Source: 66-474 sp051961995 (lineage in GTDB: Bacteria > Pseudomonadota > Gammaproteobacteria > Xanthomonadales > Rhodanobacteraceae). From it: a DNA stretch of 25,478 nt. The notes beneath the pieces are model-generated. The model saw only the letters and a list, made by a program, of their open reading frames with translations, was not told the origin of the DNA and did not search any database. This document shows, in pieces, positions 1 through 7,054 of this stretch. The position numbers and the translations under genes are program-made. Numbering within the stretch: position 1 is the first letter of the stretch; each line of letters starts with the position of its first letter. The DNA lies in NCBI GenBank assembly GCA_051961995.1, contig JBQCCR010000032.1, positions 1 through 25,478 of the forward strand. Direction: 5' to 3'.

Positions 1-1
1 T

Positions 2-298
2 CAAGGCATTTACCTGATCGAACTCGAAGGCGAGGACGGCCGCCGCTACCTGCGCGTGTCCACACCGATCGGTCCGTTCGCGGGCATGGATGCCAAGCGT
101 TGCCTGCACTTCAACTGGGAGCAGCGCACCGGCTACCTGGCCGTGAGCGATCTTGACGGCGCGCCGTACCTGCACCTTTGCGAGAACCGCCCCTACACGC
201 TGCTGGACACCTCGGAACTGGATCGCGTGATCAACGAGATCGGGCCGCTGGGGGATCAGTTGGAGCGGGTGATCACGGCGGCCGGGGATGCATATTAG
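2..298 (+). CDS. Conserved hypothetical protein, 3' end only
   Basis: An open frame enters from the left edge and ends at TAG 296-298, giving about 98 C-terminal residues. The start lies outside the window; the internal GTG at 56 is probably not the start, because the frame is open and protein-like upstream of it. The tail is acidic and soluble, with no membrane segment, and has aromatic-rich stretches such as YLHLCENRPYTLLD. I do not recognise the family. It is the only + strand protein gene in the first 23 kb and is followed 65 bp later by a good intrinsic terminator, which fits the end of a transcription unit. Existence of a gene is fairly secure; function is unknown. Confidence 0.7.
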   Translation, partial: QGIYLIELEGEDGRRYLRVSTPIGPFAGMDAKRCLHFNWEQRTGYLAVSDLDGAPYLHLCENRPYTLLDTSELDRVINEIGPLGDQLERVITAAGDAY

Positions 299-328
299 GC
301 ACCAGCGCGAACGTTCAAGAAGTGCGGT

Positions 329-350
329 CGCCTGCTCGCAGGCTCCTGCA
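329..350. repeat. Small palindromic intergenic repeat (AGGAGCCTGC type)
   Basis: GCCTGC 330-335 and GCAGGC 338-343 form an inverted repeat followed by TCCTGC. On the minus strand this reads GCAGGAGCCTGC, resembling the dispersed GTAGGAGC-type intergenic palindromes common in gammaproteobacteria. A second copy of the core GCAGGCTCCT lies at 1559-1568. Family membership is judged by eye. Confidence 0.45.
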
Positions 351-362
351 AAGCGCCCCGCT

Positions 363-385
363 CCCGCCGTCAGGGCGGGCCTTTT
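363..385 (+). terminator. Rho-independent terminator of the leading + gene
   Basis: CCCGCC (363-368) pairs with GGCGGG (374-379) around a 5-nt loop, followed by CC and TTTT at 382-385. It lies 65 bp after the stop of the + strand gene. The stem overlaps the last codons of the convergent minus-strand gene. Confidence 0.75.
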
Positions 386-693
386 CTCGACCTTGACGGC
401 CCATCACCTGACCACGCAGAAGCCGCTGTTTCGCGCGCGTCGCGCCGGTACCGGAATCCCACCACCAGCCCGTAGATGCTGATCAGCAGCCACGCGATCT
501 CCAGCACCATCGAAGCCAGATTGAATTCGTAAACCAGCGACACGATGATCGCCGCCGCGCCGAACGCGTTGAGCAGTTGATACACCGCGCCATTGCCGTG
601 CAGCTTGCGTGCCTGCAACAGGAAGAAGGCGAGCAGCACCATCAGCGTGCCGATGATGCCGACGATGGTCGGCCATTCGATCTGGATATTCAT
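370..693 (-). CDS. Small membrane protein, CBU_0592-like family
   Basis: This 107-residue protein has three hydrophobic segments: about residues 8-27, 38-56 and 61-80. The pattern of FLLQ near residue 24, then LLNAFGA, then EIAWLLISIYGL matches the small inner-membrane family annotated as CBU_0592. The biochemical role of that family is not known. The tail after residue 81 is polar and basic. Its ATG (691-693) overlaps the rlmB stop in an ATGA arrangement, so translation is probably coupled to rlmB. The stop falls inside the convergent terminator hairpin. The family call comes from remembered pattern, not a search. Confidence 0.75.
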   Translation of the reverse strand: MNIQIEWPTIVGIIGTLMVLLAFFLLQARKLHGNGAVYQLLNAFGAAAIIVSLVYEFNLASMVLEIAWLLISIYGLVVGFRYRRDARETAASAWSGDGPSRSRKGPP

Positions 694-1430
694 GTCGTGC
701 GTTGACGCAGCGCCTCGAACAACACGATGCCCGCGGCGACGGACACATTCAAGCTTTCGGCCACGCCGGGCATGGGAATGCGCACCACGTGATCGCAGGC
801 TTCGCGCGTCAGCCGTCGCATGCCCTCGCCTTCGCTGCCGAGCACCAGCGCGACCGGACCTTTGAAATCCATTTCGTACAACGATTTTTCCGCATCGCCG
901 GCGAGACCGGTCAGCCACACGCCGGCATCTTTCATCGCGCGCAACGCGCGCGCGAGGTTAGTCGCTGCGACCAGGGGCACGCGATCGGCAGCGCCCGCGG
1001 ATGCACGACGCACCACCGGTGTGATGCCGACCGCGCGATCGCGCGGCACGATCACCGCGGTCACGCCTGCGGCCGCCGCACTGCGCAGGCAGGCACCGAG
1101 ATTGTGCGGATCGGTCACGCCGTCCAGCACCAGGAAGAATGCGTTCGCGCCTGCGCGTTCGACCAATTCAGGTAGATCGTGATCGTTCAACGGCGGCGGC
1201 GCTTCGTAGGCCGCGACCACTCCTTGATGGCGCGCATCGCCAGCGACTTTGTCGAGCATCGCGCGCGGCTGTGCATGCACACGCACACCGAGACGTCTGG
1301 CTTCATCGCTCAGCGAAGCAAGGCGCGGATTGCGCGCACCCTGCTCGATCAGCACCTCGCGCACACGCAAAGGATCGTTGGCAAGCGCGCCTTCGACCGG
1401 GTTGATGCCGATGATCCAGGTTTCGGTCAT
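690..1430 (-). CDS. rlmB: 23S rRNA (guanosine-2251-2'-O)-methyltransferase RlmB
   Basis: This 246-residue SpoU-family (SPOUT/TrmH) enzyme uses S-adenosylmethionine to methylate the 2'-O of G2251 in the peptidyl-transferase P loop of 23S rRNA. The N-terminal substrate-binding domain opens with WIIGINPVEGAL (about 5-16). The catalytic knot has the three SpoU motifs: DPHNLGACLRSA near 107-118, VLGSEGEGM near 196-204, and IPMPGVAESLNVSVAAGI near 218-235. Length is normal for the family. It lies 144 bp downstream of rnr on the same strand, the classic rnr-rlmB pairing, and overlaps the next gene by 4 nt. The Shine-Dalgarno is weak (TTGAG before a T-run). Confidence 0.96.
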   Translation of the reverse strand: MTETWIIGINPVEGALANDPLRVREVLIEQGARNPRLASLSDEARRLGVRVHAQPRAMLDKVAGDARHQGVVAAYEAPPPLNDHDLPELVERAGANAFFLVLDGVTDPHNLGACLRSAAAAGVTAVIVPRDRAVGITPVVRRASAGAADRVPLVAATNLARALRAMKDAGVWLTGLAGDAEKSLYEMDFKGPVALVLGSEGEGMRRLTREACDHVVRIPMPGVAESLNVSVAAGIVLFEALRQRTT

Positions 1431-1446
1431 GAAAAAAACTCAATCC

Positions 1447-1500
1447 AGCGACGACGTCATCCGCCGGATCGCCGCTTCGCGACGTCTCCGGAATGACGTC
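1447..1500. repeat. REP-like imperfect palindrome between rnr and rlmB
   Basis: The stretch begins CGACGTCATCCGCCGG and ends with CTCCGGAATGACGTCG, so its two arms are imperfect inverted copies around GCTTCGCGACG. The GTCAT(T)CCGG...CCGGAATGAC layout is shared with hairpins at 23817-23832 and 25256-25275. It lies in the rnr-rlmB spacer and may act as an mRNA-stabilising hairpin in the operon transcript. Confidence 0.5.
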
Positions 1501-1540
1501 GGGGATTATTGCGCACCCGCTCAGCCTTTGACACGGGCTT

Positions 1541-1570
1541 CGCCACCGGCGCCCGCACGCAGGCTCCTAC
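1541..1570. repeat. Second copy of AGGAGCCTGC-type intergenic element
   Basis: GCAGGCTCCTAC at 1559-1570 matches GCAGGCTCCTGC at 338-349 at 11 of 12 positions. It sits a few bases after the rnr stop. On the minus strand it reads GTAGGAGCCTGC. Confidence 0.4.
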
Positions 1571-1574
1571 GTTG

Positions 1575-3944
1575 TCATCGTGGATGCGCGGAATCGCGCG
1601 CAGGCGCGCTCCCGGCTGCCAACCTGAAATCCACCTTGCGGTCTTCCATGCTTGCGCGCAGCACCTGCACGCGCACCGCGTCGCCCAGCGTGTAGCGCGC
1701 GCGGGTGCGCTCGCCGCTGAGCAGGTGCCGGACCGGATCGAAATGGTAGTAATCGTTGGGCAGTTGCGAGACGTGCACCAGCCCGCTCACTTTCGATTCG
1801 TCCAGTTCCACGAACAGACCGAACGAGGTGACGCCGGTGATGAGACCGTCGAACTCCTCGCCGACATGTTTTTCCATGAAAGCGCACTTGTAGCGCTCGT
1901 CCACGTCGCGCTCGGCTTCCTCGGCGCGGCGCTCGGTGTGCGAACAGTGGGTGGCCATCACCGCCATCTTGCTTTCGGTATAGATGTACGCATCCGGCTT
2001 GCCGCCGGACAGCGCGTAGCGGATTGCACGATGCACCAGCAGATCCGGATAACGGCGGATCGGCGAGGTGAAGTGCGCGTACGCCTCCAGCGCCAGTCCG
2101 AAGTGGCCGTGGTTGACCGGCTGGTAACTGGCCAGACTCTGCGCGCGCAGCAGCACCGACTGGATCAGCCCCGCATCGGCGCGATCGCGCGTCTTCGCCA
2201 GCAAAGCGGAAAAATCCGCCGGCGTCACCTTTTCGATCGGCGGCAATCTCAACTTGTATTCGCGCAAGAACTCAAGCAGATCTTCGTACTTCGCTGCAGG
2301 CGGGGGCGCGTGCACGCGATACAGCGCGGGGATCTTTTTCTTCGTCAGGAATCGCGCCGCCTGCACGTTGGCGGCGATCATGCACTCCTCGATCAGCCGG
2401 TGCGCGTCGTTGCGCGGCTGCGCGCCCAGCGCCACCACCTCGCCCTGCCCGTCCAGCCGGTACTTCACTTCCTGCGTGTCGAAATCAATCGAGCCGCGCC
2501 GCTGCCGCGCCTTCGCCAGCAGCTTGTAGAGCGCGTGCAGGTTTTCCAGTTGCGGCAGCACGTCGGCGAGTTCCCGCCGCGCGGCCTTGTCGCCTTCGCC
2601 GATCGCCTGCCACACGCGCTCGTAAGTGAGCCGCGCGTGCGATCGCATCAGCCCGGGATAAAACTTCGCGCGCGTGACTTCGCCGCGCGCGTCCACCTGC
2701 ATCTCGCAACACATGCACAGGCGTTCGACCTCCGGATTGAGCGAGCAGATGCCGTTGGACAGCGTCTCCGGCAGCATCGGCACCACGAAGCCCGGGAAAT
2801 AGGCGGAGGTGCCGCGCGCGTAGGCTTCGCCGTCCAGCGCGGTTTCCGCCTGCACGTAATGCGAGACATCGGCGATCGCGACGATCAACTTGAAAGACCC
2901 ACCGCGCACCGGTTCCGCGTACACCGCATCGTCGAAGTCGCGCGCATCCGCGCCGTCTATCGTCACCAGTGGCACGTCGCGCAAATCCACGCGGCCCTGG
3001 TATTCGGCCTTGCCCACTTTCGGCTCGACATCCGCCGCATCGCGCAGCACCTGCGCCGGCCATTCGTGCGGCAGGTCGTGGCTGGCGATCGCCATCTCCA
3101 CGATCAGCGACGGCTGCAGGCGTTCGCCCAGCACGCTCAGCACGCGCCCGATCGGGCCGCGCTGCATGCTCGGCGGATCGGTGATCTCGGCGATCACGAT
3201 CTGGCCGGCGCGCGCGCCATTGCGCGCATCCGGCGGGATCAGCACGTTGCGATGGATGCGCCGATCGTCCGGCGCGACCAGCATCACGCCATGCTCCTCG
3301 ACCACGCGCCCGACCAATCTTGATGCGCGCCGCTCCAGCACCTCGCGGATCGCGCCCTGCCGCCGCCCGCGGCGATCCACACCCACCACGGACGCCAGCA
3401 CGCGATCGCCGTGCAACACCTGGCGCATCTGCGCGGGCGAGAGATACAGATCCTCGCCACCCTCGTCGGGCCGCAGGAAACCGTACCCTTCCGCGTTCGC
3501 CAGCACGCTGCCGGAAATCAGGTCCAGCTTGCGAGCTGGCGCGAGTTCACCGCTGCGGTTCTGCAGCAGCTGGCCATCGCGCAGCATCGCGCGCAGGCGC
3601 TTGTCCAGCGCCTCGCGCGATTGCTCGTCATCGAGGTGCAGAGCACGCGCGATGGCCTCGACCTCCATCGGCCTGCCGTGTCCGGTGAGCAGATCGAGGA
3701 TCGCCTCGCGACTGGCGATCGGGTTTTCATAACGCTGCGCTTCGCGCGCGGCATGCGGATCGCGAAAGGCCTTCGCCTTGCCCCGCTTGCCCGCGGAGGT
3801 TTGGGCCCTCTGCCGGGATTCGAATTTGCGCGGCGCGGCCTTGCCGCCGCGCTTCGGATTCGCCGGCTCGCGCGTGCGCTTGGAGTCGCCGCGCGAGGGG
3901 CCCCTGGAGCGTGGGGATTTCGGCGGGCCTTGGCGTTTCGACAT
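1575..3944 (-). CDS. rnr: Ribonuclease R
   Basis: This 789-residue processive 3'-5' exoribonuclease degrades structured RNA in mRNA decay and rRNA/tRNA quality control. Residues 1-75 form a disordered tail rich in Lys, Arg, Pro, Ser and Gly. A winged-helix domain follows (about 77-135), then cold-shock domains (about 140-300). The RNB catalytic domain carries TIDGADARDFDDA with metal-binding Asp 330, 336, 338 and 339. An S1 domain near the C-terminus includes SFGLFVEL. The chosen start (ATG 3942-3944) has an AGGGA ribosome site 7-8 nt upstream; the open frame extends 16 codons further without a better site. The protein ends soon after S1, so it lacks the Lys-rich C-terminal tail of E. coli RNase R; the basic tail is at the other end. 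First gene of the rnr-rlmB operon. Confidence 0.96.
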   Translation of the reverse strand: MSKRQGPPKSPRSRGPSRGDSKRTREPANPKRGGKAAPRKFESRQRAQTSAGKRGKAKAFRDPHAAREAQRYENPIASREAILDLLTGHGRPMEVEAIARALHLDDEQSREALDKRLRAMLRDGQLLQNRSGELAPARKLDLISGSVLANAEGYGFLRPDEGGEDLYLSPAQMRQVLHGDRVLASVVGVDRRGRRQGAIREVLERRASRLVGRVVEEHGVMLVAPDDRRIHRNVLIPPDARNGARAGQIVIAEITDPPSMQRGPIGRVLSVLGERLQPSLIVEMAIASHDLPHEWPAQVLRDAADVEPKVGKAEYQGRVDLRDVPLVTIDGADARDFDDAVYAEPVRGGSFKLIVAIADVSHYVQAETALDGEAYARGTSAYFPGFVVPMLPETLSNGICSLNPEVERLCMCCEMQVDARGEVTRAKFYPGLMRSHARLTYERVWQAIGEGDKAARRELADVLPQLENLHALYKLLAKARQRRGSIDFDTQEVKYRLDGQGEVVALGAQPRNDAHRLIEECMIAANVQAARFLTKKKIPALYRVHAPPPAAKYEDLLEFLREYKLRLPPIEKVTPADFSALLAKTRDRADAGLIQSVLLRAQSLASYQPVNHGHFGLALEAYAHFTSPIRRYPDLLVHRAIRYALSGGKPDAYIYTESKMAVMATHCSHTERRAEEAERDVDERYKCAFMEKHVGEEFDGLITGVTSFGLFVELDESKVSGLVHVSQLPNDYYHFDPVRHLLSGERTRARYTLGDAVRVQVLRASMEDRKVDFRLAAGSAPARDSAHPR

Positions 3945-4037
3945 GGACGGTCCCTGATCCTTGGAGTGATGGCGCGAGCCGGGGCGGAGCACAACCGCGC
4001 CAGCGTCGCGGAGCGCGCCCGCGAAAGCAAGCCCGCG

Positions 4038-4067
4038 TTGACAATATGCCCCGTTCGCCAGTACTTT
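4038..4067 (+). promoter_or_regulatory. Putative sigma-70 promoter of tRNA-Leu
   Basis: A perfect -35 TTGACA lies at 4038-4043. A weak -10 candidate TACTTT lies at 4062-4067 after an 18-bp spacer. The G+C-rich stretch that follows (CGGCTCGCCGGGCGCG) is typical of stable-RNA discriminators under stringent control. The mature tRNA begins about 38 bp after the -10. Confidence 0.55.
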
Positions 4068-4105
4068 ACGCGGCTCGCCGGGCGCGTTTCATGCGCGCCG
4101 CACCT

Positions 4106-4190
<85 letters not shown>

Positions 4191-4253
4191 ATCATTGTTT
4201 CGCGGCATCTCATCAAATCTCGCGAATCTACTGGACACCGATCGAGGCTTTCG

Positions 4254-4278
4254 AAACCCGCGCCGATCGCGGGTTTTT
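4254..4278 (+). terminator. Terminator after tRNA-Leu, possibly bidirectional
   Basis: AAACCCGCG (4254-4262) pairs with CGCGGGTTT (4268-4276) around CCGAT and runs into TTTTT. It lies 64 bp past the tRNA. On the minus strand the same stem sits about 22 bp beyond the GGDEF/EAL stop codon, so it may terminate both convergent units. Confidence 0.85.
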
Positions 4279-4300
4279 CGTTTTGCGGACTCGCCGCCTC

Positions 4301-6523
4301 TTACGCGATCCATCTTCGCTTGCCGGAAGGCGTCAGCGAGGGTTGGGGTCCGGGGGCCGCCTTCAGCGCCGGCGCTTCAGCTGCAGCGCGCGGCCGCGGC
4401 GCGTGGCGCAGGACCTCTCGCAATTCGGCGGATCGCATTGCGCGGGCGAAAAGCCAGCCCTGCACGAGGTCGCAGCCGATCTCGCTGAGAAACGCCGCCT
4501 GCTCTTCGCGCTCGACGCCTTCCGCGACCACGCGCATCTTCATCGCGTGCGACATCGCCACGATGGCCGTGATCACTTGCGTCGCGCCCTGCTCTTCCGG
4601 CACGCCCGCAAGAAAGCTCTTGTCGATCTTGATCACGCTCACCGGGAAACGCCTGAGATAGGCCAGGGATGAATAGCCGGTGCCGAAATCGTCAATGGCG
4701 ATATCAATGCCCAGCGTGCGCAGGTCGCGCAGGACATTGACGGTCGTCTGGTCCGACTGGACCAGCGCGTTCTCCGTGATCTCCAATTCCAGCAGGTGCG
4801 GCGGCAGGCGCGCTTCCTCCAGCGCCATCTCCACGGTCGCCGGCAGGCTCGCGCATGCCAGTTGGCGCGGGGAGAGATTCACGGCCATGCGTATCGCCGG
4901 CACGCCGTCGGCCAACCAGTTGGACAACTCCAGGCAAGCCGTGCGCAGGACCCACTGGCCGAGCGACTCGATCAGCCCGTGTTCTTCGGCGTAGGCGATG
5001 AAGTCGGAAGGCGGGATCAGGCGATCGTCCTGCCTCCAGCGAACCAACGCCTCCACGCAATGGATCCGACCCGTCGCGAGGCAATATTGAGGTTGATAGA
5101 GCAGCTCGAACTCGTTCCTCTCGATCGCCGTGCGGATCGAAGCACCCAATGTGATGAAGGTGCTGGCCTGCGCGCTCAGGGCCGCGCTGTAGAAGGCGAT
5201 GCTGTTGCGCCCGCTCTGCTTGGCCCTGAACATCGCCGCGTCGGCGTTCTTCAGCAGGGTGACTCCATCGGCGCCGTCCGCCGGAAACATGCTCGCGCCG
5301 ACGCTGGCCGTGACAAAGAACTCCTTGCCCTCCAGATGGCAGGTTTGCGCGATGGCACGACGCGCCTCTTCGGCCACGACGGTGATCTGTTCGACTTCGC
5401 CCGCGCGCACGACGATCACGAAATCATCCCCGCTGAGTCGCGCCACCGTGGCGACCGGCCCGGCCACGCCCTTGAGCCGCTCGGCGATTTCCTGCAGGAG
5501 CTTGTCGCCCTGGGGGTGCCCGAAGCTGTCATTGATCCGCTTGAAGTTGTCCAGGTCCACCAGCAGCACCGCGAGTCGCGCGTTGCCCTGTTCGATGGCG
5601 TGATCAATGCGATCCAGCAGCAACTGCCGGTTCGGCAGGCCCGTGAGCGCATCGAAATGCGTCAGGAATTCCAACTCGCGCGTGCGGCGGCGCACACCGC
5701 GGCGCAGGGCGTAAACCCAGATCACCAGCAGGAAGCCCGTGATTCCAAGCGTGGCCGAGAGAATCATGAAGGCAGGCTCGTAACTTGCCAGGTCCACGGG
5801 CTGTCCCATCCACTTTGCGCGCAGGCGTGCCCGCTCGGCGGCCGTGATGCGTGACATGCCGTTTTCGACGAGGGCCAGCGTGGCCGCATCGCCCTTGCGC
5901 ACGCCGCGATGCAGATCGGAGGAGTAGAAGTCGAATGCCTTGACGAACCGCTGTTGCCCATTGAGGCGGTACAGGTAATAGGCAGCTGGAAGCTCATCCA
6001 TGCAGAAGATGCGGATGTCCTTGGCCTTGGCTGCCTCGATGATCTGGCTGTAACCGGTGTACTCGCGGATGCTGGTGACGCCGGCTTTGCGAAGCCGGTC
6101 CACGCATGCGTCGCCACGCTCGACCCCGACCGTGAAGCCGTGCAGACCGGCGGCGTCCGTGATCCCGGTGATGCCCCGGTCGGCGTAGATACCCACCCCG
6201 ACGGTCGCATAGGAGCCGGAAAAGTCGTACAGAGCCGCGCGCTCGGGCGTTTCAAAGATCGGATCGATCACATCCGCCTGGCCATCCAGGATCCGATGCT
6301 GTGCGGTCGCAAAGTCCGTCGCAACGAGTTCCACCTCGACGCCGGTTTTCTGCTGCCACAACTTCCACTCGTCCACGAGGTAGCCTTGAGGCTTGCCATC
6401 GGACCCCACGAACAGGTACGGCGGATAGTTGTTGTCCCCGATGACGCGGAGCGTCTTCGCAGCGCAGTGGATCGAAAGCCCGACAGCCATGATCCCCGCG
6501 AGCCACCTGAGTGACTGGTGCAT
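4301..6523 (-). CDS. Periplasmic solute-binding sensor with GGDEF and EAL domains
   Basis: This 740-residue inner-membrane protein is built to sense a periplasmic ligand and change c-di-GMP. It has a signal sequence (1-22), a family-3 solute-binding domain (about 25-243), a membrane segment (251-271), GGDEF (286-447) and EAL (about 460-710). The EAL site looks intact: EALVRW (491), AVNLSPRQL (547), ELEITEN (579), DDFGTGYSS (611), KIDKSF (632), AEGVE (667) and QGW (688). The GGDEF site is SGDDF (364-368) and there is no RxxD inhibitory site, so phosphodiesterase activity probably dominates. The start at 6521-6523 has AGGGGAT about 6-7 nt upstream; the upstream in-frame ATG adds 18 residues and spoils the signal peptide. 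It lies 81 bp after the pilus genes, same strand, and may be co-transcribed. Confidence 0.93.
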   Translation of the reverse strand: MHQSLRWLAGIMAVGLSIHCAAKTLRVIGDNNYPPYLFVGSDGKPQGYLVDEWKLWQQKTGVEVELVATDFATAQHRILDGQADVIDPIFETPERAALYDFSGSYATVGVGIYADRGITGITDAAGLHGFTVGVERGDACVDRLRKAGVTSIREYTGYSQIIEAAKAKDIRIFCMDELPAAYYLYRLNGQQRFVKAFDFYSSDLHRGVRKGDAATLALVENGMSRITAAERARLRAKWMGQPVDLASYEPAFMILSATLGITGFLLVIWVYALRRGVRRRTRELEFLTHFDALTGLPNRQLLLDRIDHAIEQGNARLAVLLVDLDNFKRINDSFGHPQGDKLLQEIAERLKGVAGPVATVARLSGDDFVIVVRAGEVEQITVVAEEARRAIAQTCHLEGKEFFVTASVGASMFPADGADGVTLLKNADAAMFRAKQSGRNSIAFYSAALSAQASTFITLGASIRTAIERNEFELLYQPQYCLATGRIHCVEALVRWRQDDRLIPPSDFIAYAEEHGLIESLGQWVLRTACLELSNWLADGVPAIRMAVNLSPRQLACASLPATVEMALEEARLPPHLLELEITENALVQSDQTTVNVLRDLRTLGIDIAIDDFGTGYSSLAYLRRFPVSVIKIDKSFLAGVPEEQGATQVITAIVAMSHAMKMRVVAEGVEREEQAAFLSEIGCDLVQGWLFARAMRSAELREVLRHAPRPRAAAEAPALKAAPGPQPSLTPSGKRRWIA

Positions 6524-6604
6524 TGGATATCCCCTGTAAAACACATCTGAGAGTGATGCGCCGATCGCTCCGATCACGCGCGCAGTTTGTCCGGCTGCCG
6601 CCTG

Positions 6605-7054
6605 TCAGAACGCCAGGGTCACCGTGATGGCGTCGCTGTAGGCACCGACGTAAGGGTTCTGTCCGGCCGGCACGCTTCCGTAGACCACCTCGTCAACATC
6701 GGTTCCGCTGCCGCTGACCGTCACGCTGCCGCCGGTGCCGTCTCCCCAGACCATGGTGTGCGCCGGATCGGTGTAGAGGTTGTAGCTGAGTTGATGCAGG
6801 CCGTTCTGCAGCGTCCGTGACGCATAGGTGCCATTGCCGGCACTGAGGCTGATGCTGAAACTGGAGCTGACATCGCAGGTCACGATCACATGGCCCACGC
6901 TGTCCAGATTCTGGCTGCTCATGAAGTCATAGCCGCCGAAGTTCACGCCCTGCGCGTTCAGGCTGCAGGTCGCGGAGGCGAGCGGCGCAAGCATCAGCAA
7001 CGCGAGCCCCGTCAGGCCGGCGCTCCGCATGCGATCGGGAACCGTCGCGGTCAC
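6605..7054 (-). CDS. Spore coat U-type pilin, second subunit (possible tip)
   Basis: This is a 149-residue secreted pilin of the spore-coat-U (SCPU) class, assembled by archaic-type chaperone-usher systems. GTG 7052-7054 overlaps the usher stop (GTGA) and has GAGGGGAT about 6-7 nt upstream; ATG 7028-7030 is the alternative start. Signal cleavage is predicted after LASA. The mature chain then starts TCSLNAQGVNFGGYD, so the first conserved Cys is at about position 2. A second Cys follows in VTCDVSS, then YGSVPAGQNPYVGAYSD and a hydrophobic alternating C-terminal strand ending TVTLAF. With almost no residues before the first Cys there is no visible donor strand, unlike the pilin at 11040-11573. 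That fits the distal end of a fibre. Confidence 0.88.
   Translation of the reverse strand: MTATVPDRMRSAGLTGLALLMLAPLASATCSLNAQGVNFGGYDFMSSQNLDSVGHVIVTCDVSSSFSISLSAGNGTYASRTLQNGLHQLSYNLYTDPAHTMVWGDGTGGSVTVSGSGTDVDEVVYGSVPAGQNPYVGAYSDAITVTLAF

Noticed and set aside
1509..3323. A + strand open frame of 604 codons antisense to rnr
   Set aside because: RNase R catalytic motifs are on the minus strand; the + frame is Arg/His-rich with no recognisable fold.
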